The position numbers were made by a program, and so were the translations under genes. Below are positions 1 to 6,893 of a DNA stretch of 64,000 bases, in pieces (the stretch's first letter is position 1; every line of letters starts with the position of its first letter). Origin of the DNA: a bacterium (GTDB lineage: Bacteria > Hinthialibacterota > Hinthialibacteria > H5-UNCL2); the NCBI GenBank assembly GCA_015075175.1, contig JABTUV010000001.1, positions 1,167,677-1,231,676 on the forward strand. The letters are read 5' to 3'. The notes beneath the pieces were generated by a model. It was not told the DNA's origin. It searched no databases and worked only from the letters and a program-made list of their open reading frames with translations.

Positions 1-410
1 CGCCTGGCCGGTTTTGTCGGCCATAAGCGGCAGCCAGAACTGACGTGCAGGCGGAGCCGTCCGAACTCCTGGCGGGTTCGAATATTGCCGCCTGTGGCTA
101 CTTCCACGTAGCCGTTCTCGACCTTCCAGTGGGCCGGCGCGCCGTTGAGTCGGCTCCAGGCCTCCAGATTGGTCCCGTCAAAGAGCACGATGGCGCCCGG
201 CGGCGGGGCCACGGGCAGGTTGGCGTTGCTGGGAACCGGCGCGCGCTTGGTCATGGTTTGCACCTCCCCGGTCGCGTCCCGGCCGGATTTCATGGCTTCC
301 ATCTTGGCTTTGGATTCCATCTGCGCCCTCATCTCCATCGTGGCCGGATCGGCCGCCCACGCAGCTGCCGCCACGAAAGCCGCGACGATGATAAGTCCCG
401 TGCCTCTCAT
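1..410 (-). CDS. DUF1080 (3-keto-disaccharide hydrolase-like) secreted protein, partial
   Basis: This is the N-terminal part of a secreted DUF1080 protein that runs off the left edge. The ATG at 410 has an AAGGAG ribosome site about 9 bases upstream. It opens with a signal peptide (MRGTGLIIVAAFVAAAAWA), then a charged stretch, then the family's opening motif GAIVLFDGTNLEAW near residue 72. DUF1080 proteins (PF06439) have a lectin-like fold, and members hydrolyse 3-keto-glycosides. Near positions 30-50 the frame changes from RTRQEFG to QFWLPLMADKTGQA, which looks like one missing base. It lies just downstream of a second DUF1080 gene, in an apparent sugar operon with a Gfo/Idh dehydrogenase. 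Confidence 0.75.
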   Translation of the reverse strand, partial: MRGTGLIIVAAFVAAAAWAADPATMEMRAQMESKAKMEAMKSGRDATGEVQTMTKRAPVPSNANLPVAPPPGAIVLFDGTNLEAWSRLNGAPAHWKVENGYVEVATGGNIRTRQEFGRLRLHVSSGCRLWPTKPAR

Positions 411-424
411 GATTCCACTCCTTC

Positions 425-1303
425 TCATGGCGATCCTTGTTTCTCCCTGGGAATGATCCAGATGTTGCGAAAACGGACGGGATGTCCGTGGAACTGCAGG
501 AAGACCGGCCCGCGTTCGGCGTAGGTATCGGCGATGCCGCTGCCGGTTTGCACCAGGGGGATTTCGACGTTGTCCTGCACCTGGACTCCGTTGTGGATGA
601 CGCTGATGCGCGGCTTGGCGACGAGCGCGCCGCCGGGGGAAAGGCGCGGGGCGGTGAAGTCGATGTCGAAGCTCTGCCACTGTCCGGCGGGCAGAGCGGC
701 GTTGGGGGTGGGCGGTTTGACGGCGTAGACGGCTCCGCAGGCTTGGGTCGTCGCCGGCACCATGGCGGCGGTATTCATGATCTGCACTTCGTAGCGACCG
801 CAGAGATAGACGCCGGAGTTGCCGTTGAAGACGTCGGTCGCCGCCGCGGGGGGCAGCCAGAACTCGAGGTGCAGCGTGCAGTCGCCGAACTCCTGACGGG
901 TGTAGATGTTGGTCTTGGTTGCCGTGGCGACGCCGTCCTTCACGATCCAGGGCGCCGGCTCGCCGCGGAAAGTCTTCCAGGCGGAGAGGTCCGTGCCGTC
1001 GAAGAGAACGACGGCCCCTTCGGGCGGAGTGCGTTCGATCATGTGCACTTCCAATGCCGGCGCCAATCCCACGGCGCAGGAGAGGATGGCCGCGAAGAGG
1101 AATGACCAGGGAGCGGTCTTGTGCGGGGTAGCGCCGGCGTCCCGCCGGCTCGCGTGTGGGCATCCTGCCCACACGTTTCGGTCGGTTGCTGGACGCTGCG
1201 CGAAGCGTGGGGGCGAGACGCCGCCCACGCGAGCCGGCAAGATGCCGGCGCTACGCAGAATCGCGTCGGTACCATACGGCGGCACGCGTTGCGGTCGGAA
1301 CAT
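425..1303 (-). CDS. DUF1080 (3-keto-disaccharide hydrolase-like) secreted protein
   Basis: The C-terminal two thirds form a complete DUF1080 domain: GAVVLFDGTDLSAWKTF, then LHLEFWLPP, NGNSGVYLCGRYEVQI and a closing FRNIWIIP. Such proteins are exported and act on 3-keto sugars made by Gfo/Idh-type dehydrogenases; the specific substrate here is unknown. A hydrophobic export segment (SFLFAAILSCAVGLAPALE) lies unusually far from the ATG at 1303, because a 127-bp dispersed repeat (1128-1254) sits in frame between the start and that segment. The true start may therefore lie inside or after the repeat. The next gene (1-410) is a paralogue 14 bases downstream. Confidence 0.8.
   Translation of the reverse strand: MFRPQRVPPYGTDAILRSAGILPARVGGVSPPRFAQRPATDRNVWAGCPHASRRDAGATPHKTAPWSFLFAAILSCAVGLAPALEVHMIERTPPEGAVVLFDGTDLSAWKTFRGEPAPWIVKDGVATATKTNIYTRQEFGDCTLHLEFWLPPAAATDVFNGNSGVYLCGRYEVQIMNTAAMVPATTQACGAVYAVKPPTPNAALPAGQWQSFDIDFTAPRLSPGGALVAKPRISVIHNGVQVQDNVEIPLVQTGSGIADTYAERGPVFLQFHGHPVRFRNIWIIPREKQGSP
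1128..1254. repeat. Dispersed palindromic repeat inserted in a signal-peptide region
   Basis: The ends are inverted repeats: GTAGCGCCGGCGTCCCGCCG at the left and a matching CCGGCGCTAC at the right, with internal GTGTGGGC/GCCCAC arms. Related elements lie at 24748-24803 and 59014-59131. When read as protein they give phrases such as GILPA, GQDAHAT and RMPVP. This copy is in frame within the DUF1080 gene at 425-1303. Confidence 0.7.
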
Positions 1304-1383
1304 GCTACTCTCCAAACGTCTCGTTGAACACACACGACTTGAAAAGCACTTCTGCGCCCTCCGCGTCTCTGCGCGAGCTTCTC

Positions 1384-2373
1384 TTACTCGCCGAACGCCT
1401 CGTCGAACACCCGGTCCGACTTGGGGAAGTCCAGGCTCCTGACAAATGCGCAGGCTTCTTCCGCACCGTGCTCGCGCGCCATCGCCGCGTCCTCCCACTC
1501 GACGGACAGCGGGCCGGTGTACTTGACATGATTCAGCGCGCGGATGATGTTCTCGAAATTGATGTCGCCGCGGCCCGGACTGCGGAAGTCCCACCCGCGC
1601 CGCGGATGGCCGAAGTTGAGGTAGGAGGCCAGAATCCCCGTCTCCCCGTCCAGTTGCAGCGCCGCGTCCTTCACGTGGACGTGATAGATGCGGTCCGGGA
1701 ACGCTTCGATAAACTTGACCGGGTCCATCATCTGCCAATGCAGGTGGCTGGGATCGAAGTTGAAGCCGAACGTCTTACGGTGGTTGACCGCCTCCAGCGC
1801 GCGCCGCGCCGTGATGATGTCGAAGGCGATCTCGGTCGGGTGCACTTCGAGGGCGAACTTAACGCCGCACTCATCGAACACGTCCAGGATCGGGTTCCAC
1901 TTTTTTGCGAAGTCCTTGAAACCGGCCTCGATCATCCTTTCCGACACGGGCGGGAAACTGTAGATGAGATGCCAGATGGAGGAGCCGGTGAAGCCGTTGA
2001 CGATGGAGACGCCCATGTTCTGCGCGGCGCGGGCCGTGTCCTTCATGGCCTTGACGGCCCACTTGCGCTTGGCTTCGGGATCGCCGGCGCATTCTTTGGG
2101 CGCGAACATGTCGGAGCGGTCGTCGTTCTGGTCGCAGACCAGTTGGCCGGCGAGGTGGTTGGAGATGGCGTAGACTTTGAGGCCGAAGCGGGCCAGGAGT
2201 TCGACGCGGGAGCGGGCGTACTTCTTGTCCTTGGCGGCGCGGGCTACGTCCACGTGATCCCCCCAACAGGCCAGCTCGAGGCCGTCGTAGCCCCATCCCG
2301 CGGCTTTTTCCGCAAGATGCTCGAGCGGCAGATCGGCCCATTGTCCGGTGAAGAGTGTGACGGGTCTTGGCAT
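1384..2373 (-). CDS. Sugar phosphate isomerase/epimerase (AP endonuclease 2-like TIM barrel)
   Basis: A 329-residue TIM-barrel protein of the xylose-isomerase-like/AP-endonuclease-2 family (PF01261). It has the usual metal-site pattern: a Glu in ALEVHPTE, then FNFDPSHLHWQ, a DRIYHVHVKDA strand and a late SVEWED Glu. The ATG at 2373 (MPRPVTLFTGQW) is chosen because GAGGTGAT lies just upstream. The frame stays open further upstream but without family similarity. It sits 40 bases downstream of the Gfo/Idh gene and ahead of two DUF1080 genes, so a sugar or inositol-type conversion in one pathway is likely. The exact substrate cannot be read from sequence. Confidence 0.88.
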   Translation of the reverse strand: MPRPVTLFTGQWADLPLEHLAEKAAGWGYDGLELACWGDHVDVARAAKDKKYARSRVELLARFGLKVYAISNHLAGQLVCDQNDDRSDMFAPKECAGDPEAKRKWAVKAMKDTARAAQNMGVSIVNGFTGSSIWHLIYSFPPVSERMIEAGFKDFAKKWNPILDVFDECGVKFALEVHPTEIAFDIITARRALEAVNHRKTFGFNFDPSHLHWQMMDPVKFIEAFPDRIYHVHVKDAALQLDGETGILASYLNFGHPRRGWDFRSPGRGDINFENIIRALNHVKYTGPLSVEWEDAAMAREHGAEEACAFVRSLDFPKSDRVFDEAFGE

Positions 2374-2413
2374 GGTATCACCTCGCAGTTGCGCAGCGTG
2401 CTGCGCAACTATG

Positions 2414-3610
2414 TTAATATCGCACTTGCACCTGCTTCTTCTTCTGCGCCGATTCGAGTATTGCGTCGCAGAGGACGGCGGCGCGATAGCCGTCCTCAAA
2501 GGTCGCGCCCGCCGGTGCGACGCTCTTGTCGTTGGCGACGCAGTCCAGAAAGTGGCTCAGCTCATGCACGAAGGTGTGCTCCCAGCCGATGATGTGCCCG
2601 TGCGGCCACCAGTTGGAAATCCAGGGATGAATGCCCTCGGTGACCAGCACGTTGTGGAAGCCCTGCGTGCTTGCGGGTTCATCTCCGACCCAGTACACCT
2701 CCAGTTCGTTGAGGCGCTCCAGGTTGAAGCGCAGCGAGCCGTGCTCGGCGTTGATCTCGATCTCCGCGCGGTTCTTGCGGCCGGCGGCGAAGCGACTGGC
2801 CTCGATCGTCCCCAGCGCCCCGTTCTCGAACTCGACGATGGAGGCGAAGGCGTCGTCCACGTCTACCTTGCCCGTCCCCGAGCCGTCGGGCAGGGGACGC
2901 TCGGTGATGAATGTTTTCGTCAAGGCCGAGACGGTCGCAATCTCGCCGACCAGAAAGCGGGCCAGGTCGATGATGTGCGCGCCCAGGTCCCCCAGAACTC
3001 CGCTGCCGGAGGCCTCCTTACTGAGGCGCCAGATGAGGGGCAGGTTGTAATGCGGCATGACCCACTCCTGCAGGTAGTTGGCGCGATAGTGGTAAATGCG
3101 GCCCAGCCTGCCGCTGTCGATAAGCTGTTTCATCTGCGCCACGGCGGGCACGAAGCGATAGTTGAACGTGCACATGTGCTTGACGCCGGCCTTTTTGACG
3201 GCGTCCAGCATGGCGGCGGCTTCGTCGCGATTGCGGGCGAGGGGCTTTTCGCAGCAGACGTGCTTGCCCGCCTGGGCCGCGGCGATGGTGGGTTGGGCGT
3301 GCATCCCGTTGGGACCGCAGTTGTCGAAAACCTGCACCTCGGGGAGGGAGAGGAGCTTTTCCCACGCGGTGTAACTCTGGCGGTAGCCGTAGCGGCGGGC
3401 TGCGCCCTCGGGGTGGTCCGCCGGCAGCCCGCAGATGGCGACCAGTTCGGGGATCGCCGGCGGGGGGTAGATCATGTAGGGAATCTTCTTGTAGGCGTTG
3501 GTGTGGGCCTTGCCCATGAAGGCGCAGCCCAACATGCCGATGCCGACGCGCGGGGCGGCATCCGTCGCGCTCTCGCTGGCCATGCTGGTGAAGGTGGTCT
3601 TCTGCGACAT
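2414..3610 (-). CDS. Gfo/Idh/MocA family oxidoreductase
   Basis: A 398-residue NAD(P)-dependent sugar dehydrogenase. The Rossmann fold begins at VGIGMLGCAFMGKAHTNAY (about residues 22-40), and the conserved EKPLARN motif with the catalytic-region Lys lies near residue 118. The C-terminal half is the usual alpha/beta substrate domain (GDLGAHIIDLARFLVG). The ATG at 3610 (MSQKTTF) has GGGAGGTAG six bases upstream, which favours it over an upstream ATG. It is the first gene of a minus-strand run with an isomerase and two DUF1080 hydrolases. Members oxidise a sugar hydroxyl, often at C3, matching the 3-keto-glycoside role of DUF1080. Confidence 0.92.
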   Translation of the reverse strand: MSQKTTFTSMASESATDAAPRVGIGMLGCAFMGKAHTNAYKKIPYMIYPPPAIPELVAICGLPADHPEGAARRYGYRQSYTAWEKLLSLPEVQVFDNCGPNGMHAQPTIAAAQAGKHVCCEKPLARNRDEAAAMLDAVKKAGVKHMCTFNYRFVPAVAQMKQLIDSGRLGRIYHYRANYLQEWVMPHYNLPLIWRLSKEASGSGVLGDLGAHIIDLARFLVGEIATVSALTKTFITERPLPDGSGTGKVDVDDAFASIVEFENGALGTIEASRFAAGRKNRAEIEINAEHGSLRFNLERLNELEVYWVGDEPASTQGFHNVLVTEGIHPWISNWWPHGHIIGWEHTFVHELSHFLDCVANDKSVAPAGATFEDGYRAAVLCDAILESAQKKKQVQVRY

Positions 3611-3752
3611 CGCTACCTCCCTTGAGTGCAAGCGGTCGGATCAAGCTGCCGGGAAAGCCGGGACGGCGAAGTCTCAAGATGCCACGTTACGAGGCTTTTG
3701 TGAAGGGTGTCAAGGATACGGGACGGGGAAAAATCGGGCGCGTCGATTCCGC

Positions 3753-3782
3753 TTGAGCGTGCCGGGGGGGTACGGGTATAAA
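3753..3782 (+). promoter_or_regulatory. Probable sigma-70 promoter of tRNA-Leu
   Basis: TTGAGC at 3753-3758 and TATAAA at 3777-3782 are separated by 18 bases. The tRNA begins 13 bases after the -10 box. Confidence 0.5.
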
Positions 3783-3795
3783 CGACGGGCGGAAC

Positions 3796-3880
3796 GCGAA
3801 GGTGGCGGAACTGGCAGACGCACTGGATTTAGGATCCAGCGGGGCAACCCATGCGGGTTCGACTCCCGCCCTTCGCACCA
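3796..3880 (+). tRNA. tRNA-Leu (anticodon TAG)
   Basis: The acceptor stem GCGAAGG pairs with CCTTCGC, followed by A and an encoded CCA. The anticodon loop ATTTAGG sits on a CTGG/CCAG stem. A long variable arm (GGGGCAACCCATGC) and a T loop GTTCGACTC give the class II tRNA layout expected of leucine. Confidence 0.97.
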
Positions 3881-3884
3881 ACCG

Positions 3885-4211
3885 TTAGCGGCCCACAGGG
3901 GCGTGATGGGCGGGAGTGGCGGCGTGCTTGCGGCGCGGGCCGCCCCGATGGCGCCGGATCAGGATGGGCGCCGCGGCCGCCTTGTGGTACAGCACGACGG
4001 CCGCGACCGACAAGAGAAGCAGCAGGGCGACCGGCCAGAAGACGACCTCCGCCAGCGTGGTCCCGGCATCGGAGGAGTCCGTCATGGGCCGACCGGTCCA
4101 GTCGGTTTGCGCCGTGGGCGTGGACAACGACCAGACCGGCAAGGCCACGGCCAAGGCCAGACATCCTACGGCGAGCATGTACAAGCTCAGTTTTGCCATC
4201 CGCATCAACAT
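3885..4211 (-). CDS. Small membrane protein, two predicted helices
   Basis: A 108-residue protein of unknown function. The ATG at 4211 (MLMRMAKLSL) has GGAGGAACG upstream. One hydrophobic helix is near the N-terminus (LYMLAVGCLALAVALPVW) and a second near residues 58-76 (VVFWPVALLLLLSVAAVVLY). The tail is Arg/His rich and probably cytoplasmic. The first helix could be an uncleaved signal. It is convergent with tRNA-Leu, ending 4 bases beyond it. No family is recognised. Confidence 0.6.
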   Translation of the reverse strand: MLMRMAKLSLYMLAVGCLALAVALPVWSLSTPTAQTDWTGRPMTDSSDAGTTLAEVVFWPVALLLLLSVAAVVLYHKAAAAPILIRRHRGGPRRKHAATPAHHAPVGR

Positions 4212-4528
4212 GGTCTTCGTTCCTCCGTTTCCAACGCCGCATTCTGGCGGCTCAGGCTCCATACGATAAAATTATACGTCAAGTATCTTCATAGAGCAAA
4301 ACCGACACATCTGGTTACGAGACGCCGTCTCAATTACCCGAAGTTGTCGTTCGTTTTAATCTGTAGCAGCTTGCGCGCCAACCGCAGATAGTTTTGTAAG
4401 TAGCTGAAAAATAATGACTTATTTATGGACTAGATACGACTCATGTGGGTCGGCGTGGCAGGAGATCGTCTGTGGCTGAGCCGGAGTTGTCCCAAAGTGG
4501 GCGCGTACGCTCGATGCACCCCCTTCGC

Positions 4529-4681
4529 CGAAATGTCATTTCGACCGAAGGGAGAAATCGCCAGTCACGCCCTCGACATCTGCAAGGGGAGGAAAGATTT
4601 CTCCCTTCGGTCGAAATGACAATTGCGCGGTCGAAATGACAATTGCGCGGTCGAAATGACAATTGCGCGGTCGCAATGACA
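4529..4681. repeat. TCATTTCGACCG repeat array
   Basis: An inverted pair, TCATTTCGACCGAAGGGAG and its complement, surrounds a short spacer. It is followed by about four tandem copies of a 20-bp unit containing CGGTCGAAATGACAATTG. The same family occurs at 6716-6856, 15378-15620, 39243-39333, 45065-45250, 53545-53570 and 61390-61415. Upstream, 4212-4528 is moderately AT-rich with no gene that can be supported. Confidence 0.85.
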
Positions 4682-4830
4682 ATTGGAGTGCGCCAGCTTG
4701 CTGGCGCGGGTTAGATGGGCGCGGCAGCAAGCGGCTGCAGTCCAGAGATACGTGCGGCGGCAAGCAGCCGCAGTCCAGAGGAGGAGGGGTTCGTACTTGT
4801 CGGGGGCGGCTTTTTTGAGTAACAATGCGC

Positions 4831-4946
4831 AGGAGCCGCTCCCAGGCCCCTTCGGGGACCCTGATGATACGTCAGGGCTGGATCGCTACGCAGACAATCA
4901 GCGGGCAACCACGGTTGCCACGGGGAGAGAGGTGGGAGCGGCTCCT
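4831..4946 (+). ncRNA. Candidate retron msr-msd RNA region (14-bp flanking inverted repeats)
   Basis: AGGAGCCGCTCCCA (4831-4844) and its perfect complement (4933-4946) enclose 88 bases with at least three possible hairpins: GGCCCC-TTCG-GGGACC, CCTGA/TCAGG and GGCAAC/GTTGCC. The right arm ends 56 bases before the start given for a retron-type reverse transcriptase. In retrons, short inverted repeats a1/a2 flank msr-msd, and the branching G follows a1; here a G follows the left arm directly. Against this, each arm is itself palindromic (GGAGC/GCTCC) and the span is short for msr-msd. This is a structural guess. Confidence 0.35.
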
Positions 4947-5002
4947 TTTCTCATCTTCGCCGCGAGGCCGTCATCATTTGGGCCATTGTCATCGTCTGCA
5001 TT

Positions 5003-6058
5003 TTGGGGCTGATCATCTACGCGATCCTGTCGCGCGGCAAGATCGACGCGGTCGCCATCCGGCGCAGCCGCAAGGACTATCGATCGCCGTTTCTTTTTAG
5101 GCGCGCGGGCAGGCCGGATGCGGGCAAGCTGGCGTCCCGCGGGCTGCCGGTCCTGGGAAATGTCAACGAGGTCGCCGCGCTTCTGGGCGTTTCGCCCAAG
5201 CAGCTGCGCTGGTTGTCGGTCGCCGATTTCGGCCATTATCATTCGTTTCTGTTGGAGAAAAAGAGCGGCGCCGCGCGGCTGATCGACGCGCCCAAGCCGC
5301 AGCTGAAGGCCGCGCAACGCAAGATTTACGAGCTTCTCCTGAAAAAACAGCCGCTCCATCCGGCTGCGCACGGTTTCTGCCCGGGCAAAAACGTCCGCGA
5401 CCACGCCGCGCGCCACTGCGGCAAACAGACCGTGCTGGGGATGGACGTGGCCAACTTTTGTCCCAGCGTGTCGGCGCGGCGCGTGTGCGGCCTCTTCAAG
5501 TCGTGGGGATACGGCGAGGACGTGGCGCTGCTTTTGACCACGCTGACGACCTACAACGGGCATCTGCCGCAAGGCGCGCCCACCTCGCCGGCGCTGGCCA
5601 ACCTGGTCTTTACGCACGCCGACGCGCGCCTTGCGGGTCTGGCCCGGCGCTTCGGGGCGGAGTATTCGCGTTACGCGGACGATATGACGTTTTCCGGCGG
5701 GCAGGCCTTTCAGCGCAAGCTCTCCGCCTTCAGCAAGGCGGTGCAAGGCATCGTGAAAGAAGAGGGCTTTGCGCTCAACCATAACAAGACGCGCCAGATG
5801 CGCCACGGCCGGCGGCAGGTGGTCACGGGGTTAGTCGTCAACGAGACGCCGCACGTCTCGCGGCGCATGAGGCGGCGCATGAGGGCGATCCTGCACAACG
5901 CGCAGAGGAAAGGGCTTGAGGCGCAGAATCGATTCAAGCATCCGCGTTTTGCGGAGCATCTGCGGGGGCGGATCGCCTGGATCACGTCCCTGCATCCGCG
6001 GCTGGGAGGCAGGCTGCTGGAAGGATGGAAGGCGGCGCGCGCGAGGTTCGCGGGATGA
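5003..6058 (+). CDS. Retron-type reverse transcriptase
   Basis: A reverse transcriptase of the retron class. In order: the RLIDAPKPQLKAAQ fingers motif, an HPAAHGF motif corresponding to the retron NAxxH box, LGMDVANFCPSV (first Asp), LPQGAPTSPALANL, the catalytic YSRYADDMTFSG (YADD), and the retron hallmark VTG in VVTGLVVN near residue 276. By eye it aligns over its length with Eco1-type retron enzymes. The start is uncertain: TTG at 5003 is the first usable codon, no clear ribosome site is seen, and the frame stays open upstream to 4868 through a hydrophobic stretch (AVIIWAIVIVCILGLIIYAI). The stop overlaps the ATG of an ArsR gene (ATGA), so the two are probably co-translated. Confidence 0.88.
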   Translation: MGLIIYAILSRGKIDAVAIRRSRKDYRSPFLFRRAGRPDAGKLASRGLPVLGNVNEVAALLGVSPKQLRWLSVADFGHYHSFLLEKKSGAARLIDAPKPQLKAAQRKIYELLLKKQPLHPAAHGFCPGKNVRDHAARHCGKQTVLGMDVANFCPSVSARRVCGLFKSWGYGEDVALLLTTLTTYNGHLPQGAPTSPALANLVFTHADARLAGLARRFGAEYSRYADDMTFSGGQAFQRKLSAFSKAVQGIVKEEGFALNHNKTRQMRHGRRQVVTGLVVNETPHVSRRMRRRMRAILHNAQRKGLEAQNRFKHPRFAEHLRGRIAWITSLHPRLGGRLLEGWKAARARFAG

Positions 6059-6429
6059 GTTCCAAGCGGCCGCCTGCGGACGACGCCTGCCAGGAGCGCG
6101 CGATACATCCCGAGGCGCTGGCGCGCGTGCAACGCGAGATGCCCGCGCCCGAGACCATCATCGCGTTGGCGGAGACCTTCAAGGCGCTGGCCGATCCCTC
6201 GCGCACGCGCATTCTCTTTGCCCTCTCGCGGGCCGAGTTGTGCGTTTGCGACCTGGCGGAACTGCTCGGTCTTTCCGTCTCCGCCATCTCGCACCAACTG
6301 CGGCATCTGCGCGAGCTGAAGTTGGTCAAGTATCGCCGCGAGGGCAAGATGGCCTATTACAGCCTGGACGACGACCACGTGAAGACGCTTTTCCGGCAGG
6401 GGCTGGCGCACGTGGAGGAGGGCCGGTAA
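6055..6429 (+). CDS. ArsR/SmtB family transcriptional regulator
   Basis: A 124-residue winged-helix repressor. The domain spans about residues 35-115: FKALADPSRTRILFAL, then ELCVCDLAELLGLSVSAIS (recognition region), HQLRHLRELKLV and the wing KYRREGKMAYYSLDD. The ELCVCD box is the classic alpha-3 metal-binding site of ArsR/SmtB sensors, so metal or metalloid sensing is likely. The ATG at 6055 overlaps the reverse transcriptase stop as ATGA. A metal-permease gene with a palindrome upstream lies 465 bases downstream and is the obvious candidate target. Confidence 0.92.
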   Translation: MSSKRPPADDACQERAIHPEALARVQREMPAPETIIALAETFKALADPSRTRILFALSRAELCVCDLAELLGLSVSAISHQLRHLRELKLVKYRREGKMAYYSLDDDHVKTLFRQGLAHVEEGR

Positions 6430-6474
6430 CGCCGTAGCGGCGGCATCCCGTCGCCGGGAGCGTGGAGGCATCCG

Positions 6475-6687
6475 ATGGACAAGTACGAAATCATCATCTT
6501 CTGGAGCGACGAGGACAACGCCTTCATCGCCGACGTGCCGGAGCTGCCCGGCTGCATGGCGCACGGTCCGACGCATCGGGCCGCGTTGGAGAGCGTGGAA
6601 GAGGCCATGCGGCTGTGGATTGACACGGCTCGCGAGTTCGGCGATCCCGTCCCGGAGCCCAAGCGCCGTCGTCTCGCTCTTGCTTGA
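6475..6687 (+). CDS. HicB-like antitoxin (type II toxin-antitoxin, orphan)
   Basis: A 70-residue protein matching the HicB N-terminal fold: MDKYEIIIFWSDEDNAFIAD, VPELPGCMAHGPT and a following helix ALESVEEAMRLWI. GGAGG lies seven bases before the ATG. The short length and absence of a C-terminal helix-turn-helix put it with solo HicB/UPF0150 proteins. No HicA toxin is seen on either side, so it may be an orphan. It stands between the ArsR gene and a repeat array. Confidence 0.8.
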   Translation: MDKYEIIIFWSDEDNAFIADVPELPGCMAHGPTHRAALESVEEAMRLWIDTAREFGDPVPEPKRRRLALA

Positions 6688-6715
6688 GCGGTCGCGCTCG
6701 CGATTTTTGTCATTT

Positions 6716-6856
6716 GGGCCGCAGGTTGTCATTTCGACCGCAGGTTGTCATTTCGACCGCAGGTTGTCATTTCGACCGCAGGGAGAAATCTTTCGAGAGG
6801 GAATCCGGCAAGAGTGAGTTGCCTAACAAGATTTCTCCCTGCGGTCGAAATGACAC
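6716..6856. repeat. TCATTTCGACCG repeat array
   Basis: Three tandem units of GTTGTCATTTCGACCGCAG, a spacer, then an inverted copy containing TCTCCCTGCGGTCGAAATGA. It fills the gap between the HicB-like gene and the permease. Confidence 0.85.
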
Positions 6857-6858
6857 TT

Positions 6859-6878
6859 GCACGATTGCTCAATCGTGC
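6859..6878. promoter_or_regulatory. Perfect 20-bp palindrome, candidate ArsR operator
   Basis: GCACGATTGCTCAATCGTGC consists of 9-bp arms around CT. It ends 15 bases before the permease ATG at 6894, in a position to block transcription or translation. ArsR/SmtB repressors bind such inverted repeats; linking it to the ArsR encoded at 6055-6429 is inference. Confidence 0.5.
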
Positions 6879-6893
6879 TAATATGTAATCAAC

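Noticed and set aside
437-1105. Long open frames on the strand opposite real genes, here and throughout (for example opposite lon, the cytochrome gene and the ABC transporter).
   Set aside because: They lie antisense to genes with clear family motifs and have the skewed Arg/Ala/Gly composition expected of shadow frames in GC-rich DNA.
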